Origin: JAFGPS01 sp964570855
Lineage (GTDB): Bacteria; Planctomycetota; Phycisphaerae; Sedimentisphaerales; Anaerobacaceae
Direction of reading: 5' to 3'
DNA length: 64,000 nt
Assembly: GCA_964570855.1 (NCBI GenBank)
Contig: CAZMZR010000001.1
Location: forward strand, 37,195 to 101,194
Position numbers and translations under genes: made by a program. The first letter of the stretch is position 1. Every line of letters starts with the position of its first letter. The notes under the pieces were generated by a model. The model had not been told where the DNA came from. It made no database searches and saw only the letters and a program-made list of their open reading frames with translations. Positions 34,334 through 43,157 of the stretch are shown piece after piece.

Positions 34334-36835
34334 ATGTTTGAACGTTTTACAGACAGAGCACGAAAAGTAATGGCGCTGGCCAATCAGGAGGCCCAGCGAT
34401 TTAATCATGAATATATCGGGACCGAACACATCCTGCTCGGGCTGGTCAAGGAAGGCAGCGGCGTGGGAGCTACGGTCCTGAAGAACCTCGATGTCGATAT
34501 CAAGAAGCTTCGGCTGGAGATTGAGAAGCACGTCAAAAGCGGGCCCGATATGGTGACGATGGGCAAGCTTCCTCAGACGCCGCGAGCCAAGAAGGTTATC
34601 GAGTATGCGATAGAAGAAGCACGGTCGCTGAACCATAATTACGTGGGGACCGAGCATATCCTGCTGGGTATCCTTCGAGAGAGCGAAGGGATTGCGGCCC
34701 AGGTTCTTTTAGATATCGGTCTGAAGCTCGAGGAGGTGCGGCAGGAAGTGCTGAATCTTCTCGGCGCCGGTGTGGACGACGGGCCTGCAGCGCTTGGAAT
34801 GAAAATGAGCCCGACTATGGGGCGTAAGGCCAAGAGTAAAACACCCGCGCTGGACAGCTTCGGCAGAGACCTGACACAACTGGCCGAGGACGGCGAGCTG
34901 GACCCGGTAATCGGCAGAAAAAATGAAATCGAACGATTGGTGCAGATACTGTGCAGACGCACGAAAAATAATCCGGTCCTGTTGGGCGAGGCCGGAGTCG
35001 GCAAGACGGCTATTGTCGAGGGCCTGAGCCAGCAGATAATAAACAAGCAGGTGCCCGAGATACTCAAAGGCAAACGGATTGTTGTACTTGATCTGGCGAT
35101 GATGGTGGCCGGGACAAAATATCGAGGACAATTCGAGGAACGTATCAAGGCGGTTATCAACGAGGTAAGAAGGGCCAAGAATGTGGTCCTGTTCATCGAC
35201 GAGCTTCATACACTTGTCGGAGCCGGCGGCGCCGAAGGCGCTATCGATGCATCGAATGTGCTAAAGCCCGCCTTAGCCAGGGGAGAGGTCCAGTGTATCG
35301 GTGCGACTACGCTGGATGAGTACAGGAAACATGTCGAGAAAGACGGCGCCCTTGAAAGACGTTTCCAGACGATAATTGTCGAGCCGCCTTCCAAGGACGA
35401 AACTCTGGATATACTCAGGGGACTTCAGGACCGCTATGAGGCGCACCACAGGGTCCGGTTTACCGATGAGGCCCTTTTCCAGGCGGTGGAGCTTTCAACC
35501 AGGTATATTACCGGCAGGTGCCTGCCGGATAAGGCGATAGATGTCGTCGATGAGTCGGGCGCAAGAGTCAGATTGAAAAATATGACACCGCCGCCGGACT
35601 TGACCGAAATTGAGGAAAACATCGAAAGGCTGCAACGAGAAAAAGATGAGGCGGTAAGAGGCGCCGATTATGAACGTGCGGCGTCGTTGAGAGACGAGGC
35701 TCAGAAGCTTATGGACGAAAAAACGAAGCTCCATAAAGATTGGTACGAGGAGCATAAAGAGGCGACCGGTGTAGTAGATAATGAAATTATCGCGGAAGTT
35801 GTCAGTAATATGACCGGTGTCCCCCTGACGCGACTTGAGAAAAAGGAAACCCAGAGACTTCTCGAACTCGAAACCGAGCTGCACAAAACGGTTGTTTCAC
35901 AGCATGATGCGATCACCGCCGTAGCCAAGGCCGTAAGGCGAAGCAGGAGCGGTATGAAGGACCCGAATCGTCCGATGGGCTGCTTTATATTCCTCGGGCC
36001 CAGCGGCGTCGGAAAAACGCTGCTCGCTCAGGCTCTGGCGGAGTTTATGTTCAGCGACAGGAATTCTCTTATCCGCCTGGACATGAGCGAATTCATGGAA
36101 AAGCACAACGTCAGTCGTCTGGTCGGCGCGCCTCCGGGGTATGTGGGCTATGAAGAAGGAGGGCAGTTGACCGAAAGAATCAGACGGCGGCCGTATTCGG
36201 TGTTGCTCCTGGATGAAATCGAAAAGGCGCATCCGGATGTTTACAATATGCTGTTGCAGATTATGGATGAGGGTCGGCTGACGGACAGTTTCGGTCGGGG
36301 TATTGATTTTAAGAATGTTATCATGATTATGACCAGTAACATCGGTGCCGAATTGATCAAGAACAACAGCGGCTTTGGTTTCGGTAAGAAAACTCCCGAA
36401 GCTGATTATGAGAAGATGAAAGATGTCCTCCAAAAAGAGGTGGAACATCACTTCAGGCCGGAGTTCTTGAACCGCGTAGATGACACAATTGTCTTTAAGG
36501 CGTTAACAAGGGAAGATTTGGTGACTATTGTCGAGTACGAACTCAAAAAGGTATTCAAACGGCTGACCGAGCATGGTTTTAAGCTGGAACTTTCCGAGCA
36601 GGCCAAGGAATTTCTCATAGATAAAGGTTACAATCCCGAATTCGGCGCCAGACCCCTGCGTAGAGCCATAGAGCATTATATTGAAGATCCGCTTTCGGAA
36701 GCCGTATTGGCAGGCAACTTCCGCGGCAAAAACCTGATAAAGATTGATGTCCAGGACGAAGAGCACCTGAAGCTCGAAGGTTTACAGGTAAAAGAACCCA
36801 AGGAAAGCGAGCCTGCCGCTACAAAATCGAAGTAG
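34334..36835 (+). CDS. clpC: ClpC-type AAA+ protease ATPase subunit
   Basis: An 833-residue Hsp100 unfoldase that feeds ClpP. It has two N-terminal Clp repeats (FTDRARKVMALANQEAQRF; the NHNYVGTEHILLGIL motif), an AAA+ module 1 (Walker A GEAGVGKTA, Walker B VLFIDELH), a UVR-type coiled-coil middle (EREKDEAVRGADYERAASLRDEA region), an AAA+ module 2 (Walker A GPSGVGKT, Walker B VLLLDEIEK) and the C-terminal D2 small domain. The presence of the middle UVR segment and single M-domain length identify ClpC rather than ClpB. No mcsAB or ctsR neighbours are present. Confidence 0.95.
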   Translation: MFERFTDRARKVMALANQEAQRFNHEYIGTEHILLGLVKEGSGVGATVLKNLDVDIKKLRLEIEKHVKSGPDMVTMGKLPQTPRAKKVIEYAIEEARSLNHNYVGTEHILLGILRESEGIAAQVLLDIGLKLEEVRQEVLNLLGAGVDDGPAALGMKMSPTMGRKAKSKTPALDSFGRDLTQLAEDGELDPVIGRKNEIERLVQILCRRTKNNPVLLGEAGVGKTAIVEGLSQQIINKQVPEILKGKRIVVLDLAMMVAGTKYRGQFEERIKAVINEVRRAKNVVLFIDELHTLVGAGGAEGAIDASNVLKPALARGEVQCIGATTLDEYRKHVEKDGALERRFQTIIVEPPSKDETLDILRGLQDRYEAHHRVRFTDEALFQAVELSTRYITGRCLPDKAIDVVDESGARVRLKNMTPPPDLTEIEENIERLQREKDEAVRGADYERAASLRDEAQKLMDEKTKLHKDWYEEHKEATGVVDNEIIAEVVSNMTGVPLTRLEKKETQRLLELETELHKTVVSQHDAITAVAKAVRRSRSGMKDPNRPMGCFIFLGPSGVGKTLLAQALAEFMFSDRNSLIRLDMSEFMEKHNVSRLVGAPPGYVGYEEGGQLTERIRRRPYSVLLLDEIEKAHPDVYNMLLQIMDEGRLTDSFGRGIDFKNVIMIMTSNIGAELIKNNSGFGFGKKTPEADYEKMKDVLQKEVEHHFRPEFLNRVDDTIVFKALTREDLVTIVEYELKKVFKRLTEHGFKLELSEQAKEFLIDKGYNPEFGARPLRRAIEHYIEDPLSEAVLAGNFRGKNLIKIDVQDEEHLKLEGLQVKEPKESEPAATKSK

Positions 36836-36884
36836 CTGTAATTATCACGGCTTCATCCGACAAACAGTATTAGTTTTTTCCTGG

Positions 36885-39425
36885 TTATTCCTTTGCTCCG
36901 TGCTCGCGCAAGAGTTTGGCGATTTCCTTCTTGGCTGCCTTGACTTGGTCGGTCAAGGGCGTCTCCCTGGGCTGACCGAACAGGTCCTTGTCGCTCAAGT
37001 TTTCGGCAATCGACAAAGGGGTGTGTCCCCAAGAATCCTTTGCGTTGACGTCCGCGCCCCGCGTGATGAGCAGTTGCGTCATGGCCACGTTGCCCTTCTT
37101 GGCGAGAAGGTGCAAAGGCGTGGTGCGATCTCTTGTCCTGATATTGGGATTGGCGCCTTCGTCGAGAAGCAATTCTGTCAAATCCGCATTGTCACATACG
37201 TAATGCAGCAGCGACGTGCCGGAGCTGTCCTTCGTGTCCGGATCAGCGCCGTTATCCAGCAGGAGTTTGAGAATAGCGATCAGGTTAAACAGATCCGATG
37301 TATCAGATCCATGGTATCCGCTCCAGAAGGCCTGCAGAGCGGGAGGGTCGCCCTCGCCCCAGGCTTTGGAGTTGACATCGGCGTCTTTGCGGATCAGCAG
37401 TTCCACCAGGTCCTTCTGCTGGTACATGCAAGCAATAAGTAGAAGAATGTCACGGTTAGAGAGGTCCGCGCCTTTGTCGATTAGTAGGCGGACCACCTCC
37501 TTGTGTTCGCGCCACGCCGCCAACTCTGAAGGCATCCCCCCATTTTCCGATGTCTGCGCATTGATGTCGGCACCGTGACCGAGAAGCAGTAGCACCAGGT
37601 CTTTGTGGCCGTAGTACGCGGCTTTATGCAAAGGCATCATGCCACCCCAATAGCCGCCAGCCTGACTCTTGGCGTTTACATCGGCTCCGTGGGCAAGCAG
37701 TAGTCGGGCCGTATCGATCTCGCCTTCGGATGCCGCAAAATGCAGGGGCCTGTTTCCGCTTGTGTCCTTGGCCTCGATTTCCGCGCCCTTTCCGATGAGC
37801 AACTCCGCCACGTCCGCCGAACCTGCGGAGGCCGCCAAGTGCAGGGGGGTCGCCTCCCAAAAGATGGCGGGCTTTGCGTTGACCTGGGCGCCTTTGCTGA
37901 GAAGAAATTTGGCGACCTCCTTCTGATCGCCAACGGCTGCGCCATGCAATGGGGTTGCCGCGTATGCATCCCGCGGGTTGACACCGACCCCATTCTCGAC
38001 GAAGCCCTTGACTTGCGCGAGATCTCCCAGGTAAGCGGCAAGCTGGATCGAGGTGTCGGCCCCTTTTGAAAGGAGCAAGGTAACGATGTCTCTGTGATTC
38101 CACATCGCGGCCATGAGTACAGGGGTTTCACCGTGAGCAGCTTTGGCGTTGACATCAGCGCCCTCGGCGATCAGGCGTTCGGCGGTCTCGTTGTCGCCGG
38201 CTTGGGCGGCATAGTGCAGCGGTGTTTGCCCCTCGGAATCGGCGCTGTTGACGTCGGCCCCACCGTTGATAAGCGACTCGACGATGTCCCAAGTCCTATT
38301 CCTTGCCGCTAAGTCAAGAGCCGTCGCGCCCTCTGCATTCTTTGCCTCGATGTCGGCGCCGCCGTTGATAAGTAACTCAACGATGTCCGAGCGCCCATAC
38401 CTTGCCGCTAGGTTAAGCGCCGTCGCGCTCCGTGCATTCTTTGCCTCGATGTCAGCACTTTTGGCCAGTAGGAGCTCAACTGCCTTGTCTTGGGCGTTTT
38501 CGACGGCGACATGGAGAGGACTGCGACCATTCTTATCCGCCGCATCGATTTCAGCACCGTGCGCCAAGAGGATATCGACCGCCTCGGCGCGCTGTTGGGT
38601 ATAGGTAGCGGGTCTTCTCGTCGTGCAGGCGAGGTGAAGCGGTGTTTCGCCTTGCTCGTTCCGGGCGTTGACGTCTGCCCCTTTGGCCAACAGGAATTCG
38701 AACAAGCGTCTGTTAACTTCCTGACGACCAAGTGCAGCATGCAGGGGCGTGTTGCCCAGGCTATCTGTGGCTTTGACGCTCGCTCCTTTGGCGAGGAACC
38801 ACGCGCAAATGTCCCGCGAACCCCACCTTGAGGCCCGATGTAGAGGAGTCTGGCCCGTTGCGTCTGTGGCCTTCACATTCGCACCTTTCTCCAGGAGCAG
38901 TCGGACCACGTCTATCCACCCATCGCCGGCCGCCTCGTGCAAAGGCGTAGAACCATCCTTGTCTTTCCAATTGAGATCGGCGCCTTGGGCGATAAGCAAT
39001 CTGACCTGTTCAATATCCCCCTTCTTAACAGCCTCAAAAAATGATTTGTTCTTTTTGGCCTGTTGAACGCGCTCTATCATATTCTTTGTTGTAGAGGCTG
39101 CCATACCATCCGGAAACTCATTGATAAGTTCCTGGAATGTTGTTAACGCGGTATCAAACTGCCTTGTTTCGAAATATATTTGTCCAATCCAGTATTTTGC
39201 GTTCTGGGCAATTGCACTTTTCGGTGCCGGTTCAATAACCTGCTCAAATTCAGTAATTGCCGCGTTATAATCGGCAAGTTTATACAGCTCATTCGCTTTT
39301 TCATAATGTTGTTCGGCATCTGAATTTATTCCTGATTTGGTTTCTGCAAAAGAAGAAATGCATAGCCCGGAAACCATCATAAAAACACAGAATGTCATTG
39401 ATAAGATTATTCTTTTACTAATCAT
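36885..39425 (-). CDS. Secreted TPR-ankyrin repeat protein
   Basis: An 846-residue exported protein. Signal peptide 1-27 (ending SSFAE), two or three TPR-like units (about 35-105, HYEKANELYKLADYNAAITEF), then about 21 ankyrin repeats (about 112-846) of the form TPLHxAAxxGxxxVxxLLxxGADVNAKD. The ankyrin part is clearly GC-richer than the TPR part: two 60-base samples I counted were about 66% near 38600 and 38% near 39270. The last gene of an ECF sigma operon, 14 bases after the 298-residue gene. AAAGGA lies ahead of the ATG. Ankyrin stacks bind proteins; the partner is unknown. Confidence 0.88.
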   Translation of the reverse strand: MISKRIILSMTFCVFMMVSGLCISSFAETKSGINSDAEQHYEKANELYKLADYNAAITEFEQVIEPAPKSAIAQNAKYWIGQIYFETRQFDTALTTFQELINEFPDGMAASTTKNMIERVQQAKKNKSFFEAVKKGDIEQVRLLIAQGADLNWKDKDGSTPLHEAAGDGWIDVVRLLLEKGANVKATDATGQTPLHRASRWGSRDICAWFLAKGASVKATDSLGNTPLHAALGRQEVNRRLFEFLLAKGADVNARNEQGETPLHLACTTRRPATYTQQRAEAVDILLAHGAEIDAADKNGRSPLHVAVENAQDKAVELLLAKSADIEAKNARSATALNLAARYGRSDIVELLINGGADIEAKNAEGATALDLAARNRTWDIVESLINGGADVNSADSEGQTPLHYAAQAGDNETAERLIAEGADVNAKAAHGETPVLMAAMWNHRDIVTLLLSKGADTSIQLAAYLGDLAQVKGFVENGVGVNPRDAYAATPLHGAAVGDQKEVAKFLLSKGAQVNAKPAIFWEATPLHLAASAGSADVAELLIGKGAEIEAKDTSGNRPLHFAASEGEIDTARLLLAHGADVNAKSQAGGYWGGMMPLHKAAYYGHKDLVLLLLGHGADINAQTSENGGMPSELAAWREHKEVVRLLIDKGADLSNRDILLLIACMYQQKDLVELLIRKDADVNSKAWGEGDPPALQAFWSGYHGSDTSDLFNLIAILKLLLDNGADPDTKDSSGTSLLHYVCDNADLTELLLDEGANPNIRTRDRTTPLHLLAKKGNVAMTQLLITRGADVNAKDSWGHTPLSIAENLSDKDLFGQPRETPLTDQVKAAKKEIAKLLREHGAKE

Positions 39426-39439
39426 TTTTTTGTTTCCTT

Positions 39440-40336
39440 TTATTTTGAGTTGTTAATCGATTGTGCCATATCCATTAATTGTGATATTTCTGTCTTGCCG
39501 ATTAATACATAGGAAAGAGCATCATCTCTCCAGGCAAGAATTGTCCCCCCGACTTGCCCTTTATTTTGATATACGGCGTATTCTCTGAAATCCTTTGGTT
39601 CAAGCCCTCGTTTTCCATCCAGGGGTTGCTCAAACAACGATACTGAATCGATGCCATTAGAATATAACAGTTGCAGGGCATCACGTCCCTCGATCTTTCG
39701 GATCTGGTCCAGCCTATAACAGGGCTGCAACCACGATGGCAAGACCAGATCGAAATCAGCGGTTTGATGCGCCTCAGAGAGTGTCAGTATATGGCCGTTG
39801 GAAATTGCCGGAGATTCAGGCAAACTGATTTGGTGTTGAGATGATGGTCCCCTGACGATTATGCCGGGACGCATATATTCCGGCCGTTCGTCAAAAATTT
39901 CGTAATACATGATTTCATGTTGGCTCACTCGCATTTGTAGCGGTTGTGGTGTAGCAGGAGCCAGTGAAGCCTTCTGGGCCACAATATCCTGATGTTCTCT
40001 TAAATAGAAGTTGATAGTGGCTGTCTCATCAACGGGCGTGGGAGCAATAGTGATATCACGCCGGGCAAATTCCAGCTTATCTTTCAGGTCAGCGACTTTA
40101 TTGGATAGAACGAAGCAGGCCGCCAGGGAAGAAATGATAAGCAATGTTATAGCCAGGCATGCGGTTTTACTACCCAAGATAGTCTGCCATATATTAGGTG
40201 CATATAGAGCTGATTTTTCGTTTTGTGTTGTTTTATATGCTGACAGGGCAACATTTAACATTTTCCTGTTTTTCTCCGAACTAACGGTAGCTTTGGATTC
40301 TTTGAATAAATTGTTTATTTCTTCCGGAGGTCTCAT
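39440..40336 (-). CDS. Membrane-anchored ECF-sigma partner protein
   Basis: A 298-residue single-span protein. A cytoplasmic N-terminus (MRPPEEINNLFKESKATVS, then PNIWQTILGSKT) precedes a helix at about 58-78 (LAITLLIISSLAACFVL) and an extracytoplasmic region of about 220 residues. The N-terminal pattern, ahead of one helix and immediately after an ECF sigma gene, is one I recall from Phycisphaerae sigma operons, so an anti-sigma role is likely. There is no zinc-finger HxxxCxxC motif. Its start overlaps the sigma stop by 4 bases (ATGA). Confidence 0.7.
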   Translation of the reverse strand: MRPPEEINNLFKESKATVSSEKNRKMLNVALSAYKTTQNEKSALYAPNIWQTILGSKTACLAITLLIISSLAACFVLSNKVADLKDKLEFARRDITIAPTPVDETATINFYLREHQDIVAQKASLAPATPQPLQMRVSQHEIMYYEIFDERPEYMRPGIIVRGPSSQHQISLPESPAISNGHILTLSEAHQTADFDLVLPSWLQPCYRLDQIRKIEGRDALQLLYSNGIDSVSLFEQPLDGKRGLEPKDFREYAVYQNKGQVGGTILAWRDDALSYVLIGKTEISQLMDMAQSINNSK

Positions 40337-40881
40337 TTTTTCACCTCACTTTTTAATAATGCTCTCAATTTCCCTATACCATATCGGTATCTGCTTTTTA
40401 CCGTATTTAATGAGACATTCAGCGATTTCGCTATCGCTCGAAATCTCATTTCTCCCTGAGTATGCAATACAATAATTTCTCGTTGTTCTGCCGGCAGTTT
40501 CGTTAATGCCAAAGTTAATGTTTTTAACTGTTCATTCAAAATTATACCTTCACTCGGATCGCACAGATTCGATTCAATCCCGTCGGCTTTTTCTAAACCG
40601 GAGAATTGACGACGTTTCGAACGAATGTGGTATCGTACGCGATTGGCAACACATGTTGCTAAGTATCCTTTCAATGTTCCTGTTAGGGAGAAACCGTCTA
40701 AATGCTCTGCAAAATAAACAAACGTATCCTGCACGGAATCTTCGGCAATGTTCACATCATTCGAAAGAGCAATAGCTGAAACTAACAGACTGTCTCTGTA
40801 CTTTTCATAAATTCGACAAAAAGCTTCGCTGTCTCCCTGCCGAGCTCTTAAAACCAGATACCTGTCGATTATTGGGCCCAA
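40333..40881 (-). CDS. ECF RNA polymerase sigma factor
   Basis: A 182-residue extracytoplasmic-function sigma factor. Region 2 is at about 20-90 (YRDSLLVSAIALSNDVNIAE, VQDTFVYFAEH). Region 4 is at about 125-175 (LPAEQREIIVLHTQGEMRFR, then AIAKSLNVSLNTVKSRYRYG as the helix-turn-helix). The start is TTG at 40881, with GGAG seven bases upstream. It is translationally coupled to the membrane partner, then an ankyrin protein, forming a three-gene signalling operon. A 12-bp palindrome lies 15 bases upstream of the start. Confidence 0.93.
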   Translation of the reverse strand: MGPIIDRYLVLRARQGDSEAFCRIYEKYRDSLLVSAIALSNDVNIAEDSVQDTFVYFAEHLDGFSLTGTLKGYLATCVANRVRYHIRSKRRQFSGLEKADGIESNLCDPSEGIILNEQLKTLTLALTKLPAEQREIIVLHTQGEMRFRAIAKSLNVSLNTVKSRYRYGIGKLRALLKSEVKK

Positions 40882-40895
40882 AATCTTACTCCACT

Positions 40896-40907
40896 ACAAA
40901 CGTTTGT
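40896..40907. promoter_or_regulatory. Palindrome upstream of the ankyrin-operon sigma gene
   Basis: A perfect 12-bp palindrome, ACAAACGTTTGT, in the leader just before the ribosome-binding site. It could be an operator. No strong sigma-70 promoter is visible beside it, though TATATT occurs about 10 bases upstream on the minus strand. Confidence 0.35.
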
Positions 40908-41155
40908 CATTAATATAGCACCGACAATAGCCATTTGGGTCTAAAGAAATTTTCTTTTTGTCTTATTTTTTTACATAAAACTTAAAAGGAGTTTTGGATG
41001 AAATAAGTATAGGAAAACTGATTCAAACACAACTTGTCAAGTTAGCTTTGGCCTTAATCACCACAAAATAAGAAGTATGGCGAGATTACTGCGATAAAGA
41101 CACAGTAGTTGTCTCCGTAAATCGGAATTTGATTTGTGAAATTCGGTGCCGCCGT

Positions 41156-42217
41156 CTACGGTTTTATTTTTACGACGCCGTTTTGAACGAGCAGTTTGTC
41201 TGCTGCAAATAATCTGATAGCCTCCGGATATGCAATACATTCCTGCTCGAAAACTCTTGCAGCGAGAGTATCGGGATTATCCGTCTCCCTGACCGGGCAG
41301 GTTCGCTGAACAATAATCGGCCCATTATCGTATTCGTTGGTACAGAAATGAACTGTGCAACCGCTGACTTTACATCCTGCATTTAGAACGGCTTGGTGGA
41401 CGTGATGTCCCCACATTCCTTTTCCACCGAAGCTCGGCAGTAAAGCCGGATGTATATTCATCACGTGGTTTTCATATTGTTTAGGTATTTTCCACAGGCA
41501 GAGCCAACCTCCCTGTATAACCAGGTCAACATCGGCGGCCACAAGTTCTTTTACAAGTTGTTTGCTGAATTTATCGATATCGGAAAAGTCTTTCGTGCGG
41601 ATTATTTTGACGTCAAGCCCGGCGTTTTTAGCTTTCTCGACGCCGGCCACGGTCGAACGAGAGCTTATTACAACCGTTACTTTTGCGTTTAGTCGACCGT
41701 CTTCGATATATTCGAGGATATTCGTTAAGGTTGTACCGCCGCCGCTTATCAATACGCCAAGTTTTATGGTCTTTTCATTTTGATCGGCGGATTGCTGCCG
41801 GCTTTCGATATCGTGTTCGAGATCGAGAGCTTGGTTTACGAGTCGGTCGGCCTCTTTGTTTTTCTCCCTGGTAATATGTCGGACGTTCCAGCTCTTAAAG
41901 TGTCCGAGCAACTCGATGGCCTGTTGGTAAAGAGGTCTGATTTGTTCGCTTTTTACCTTGTATTGGCCGTTGATTTGTCTGACGAGCAGCTCGCTGTCGC
42001 TGAAAACCGTTAACTGTTCGGCCCCGGTTTGTTTTATCGCTTCGAGGGCTTTTGTCAGGGCGGTATATTCAGCTACGTTGTTTGTAGTTCTGCCTAAAAA
42101 AAAGGCTTTTGCTTCAATTTTTTTGCCGGCCTGGGTTTTAGCGACAAAGCCTGCGGCGGCCGGGCCGGGATTGCCTCTGCTGCCTCCATCTGTGTGAACG
42201 ATTATTTTCTCAGGCAA
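41156..42217 (-). CDS. RNase HI-PurN (GAR formyltransferase) fusion
   Basis: A 353-residue fusion. Residues 1-134 are an RNase HI-type domain (HTDGGSRGNPGPAAAGF) with all four acidic residues D10, E50, D74 and D124. After a polar linker (135-150), residues 151-353 are a phosphoribosylglycinamide formyltransferase: LGVLISGGGTTLTNIL, the catalytic Asn/His in NIHPALLPSFGGKGMWGHHV (N254, H256) and Asp in EYDNGPIIVQR (D297). PurN uses formyl-tetrahydrofolate in purine synthesis. The start is TTG with GGGAG eight bases upstream. It is read through without any frame break. The zinc-ribbon gene lies upstream on the same strand. Confidence 0.9.
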   Translation of the reverse strand: MPEKIIVHTDGGSRGNPGPAAAGFVAKTQAGKKIEAKAFFLGRTTNNVAEYTALTKALEAIKQTGAEQLTVFSDSELLVRQINGQYKVKSEQIRPLYQQAIELLGHFKSWNVRHITREKNKEADRLVNQALDLEHDIESRQQSADQNEKTIKLGVLISGGGTTLTNILEYIEDGRLNAKVTVVISSRSTVAGVEKAKNAGLDVKIIRTKDFSDIDKFSKQLVKELVAADVDLVIQGGWLCLWKIPKQYENHVMNIHPALLPSFGGKGMWGHHVHQAVLNAGCKVSGCTVHFCTNEYDNGPIIVQRTCPVRETDNPDTLAARVFEQECIAYPEAIRLFAADKLLVQNGVVKIKP

Positions 42218-42296
42218 TTGTAATACTCCCTATGGTGTATCTTAAAAATGATTCGGATACGTATCTGATGCAGGGGGAAATTTGTGGTTTTGATTT

Positions 42297-43034
42297 CTAA
42301 ACTTCCTGCTCATCACTAACAACAAGTATCCGCGTGCAGTTTGGGCATCGTATAATATCGTCTTTGGTCATGAGCATATTGACCGATTCCGCCGGGACAC
42401 CCATAAAACATCCGCCACAACTATAGGCCCCCTTATTTCCTTCCTGCTGATCGACTCCTACAACGGCCTGACCGTCGTATGTCTCGGCTACACGATTAAA
42501 TATCTCCAATTTTTTGGTCGGTATTGACTTTGCAACCTGGTCCCATTCCTTCTGGATTTCGTTTATTTGTATCTGGTATTTACCTGCTAATACTTCACTT
42601 TCTTTTCGGGTCTGCTCGAGAGTTTGTTTTTGCTCGTCTATCTGTTTTTGAATTTCCTGGCATTCTGATTCGTCCGACTCGATATCTTTTAGCAGTTCAA
42701 GGGTCTGAGTTTCGACCTTGGAATTATCGGCTTTCATTGTATTGAGATGTGTAAGCAGGGCGGCGTATTCCTTATTTGTTTTTGCGCTGTTGAGGGATGC
42801 TCTTAACTTGGTTATTGTCTCATCGTTGCTTTTAAGTTCTAATTCCAGCCGGTCGCACTGGACCTTGCTTAATTGTACTTCTTCTTTTTTTGCTTCGAGG
42901 GCGTTTTGAAGGCTTCTGATCAGATTTTCCTGAATTATTACATTCCTTCTACACCTTGTAAGTTTTGCCTTTTCGACTCGGAGACGATTTTCGATGCTTT
43001 GAAGTTTCATCAACCCATTTAGTACAGGTCCCAT
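42297..43034 (-). CDS. Coiled-coil C4 zinc-ribbon protein
   Basis: A 245-residue protein: a long coiled coil (about 10-170, rich in Glu/Lys/Leu heptads) and a C-terminal four-cysteine ribbon, CGGCFMGVP...IRCPNCTRIL. This is the common bacterial CT398/CdsZ-like family often placed beside RNase H-type genes, which fits the next gene downstream. The ATG has AAGGAG five bases upstream. The protein is thought to act as an adaptor; no enzymatic motif is present. Confidence 0.85.
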   Translation of the reverse strand: MGPVLNGLMKLQSIENRLRVEKAKLTRCRRNVIIQENLIRSLQNALEAKKEEVQLSKVQCDRLELELKSNDETITKLRASLNSAKTNKEYAALLTHLNTMKADNSKVETQTLELLKDIESDESECQEIQKQIDEQKQTLEQTRKESEVLAGKYQIQINEIQKEWDQVAKSIPTKKLEIFNRVAETYDGQAVVGVDQQEGNKGAYSCGGCFMGVPAESVNMLMTKDDIIRCPNCTRILVVSDEQEV

Positions 43035-43157
43035 TTATGCTCCTTTACGCCAGGTAAAAAACTTCTAAACCTTGTATTATCCATTGTTATATTATAATCT
43101 GCAATAAAAAATTTATCTTTTTTATTTTCAACGAGTCGATTGTATAATCGCGTTATT

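Noticed and set aside
36900..39066. Many long open frames on the opposite strand and other frames over the ankyrin gene
   Set aside because: They are by-products of the GC-rich, period-3 ankyrin repeats; they show no domains, ribosome-binding sites or consistent boundaries.
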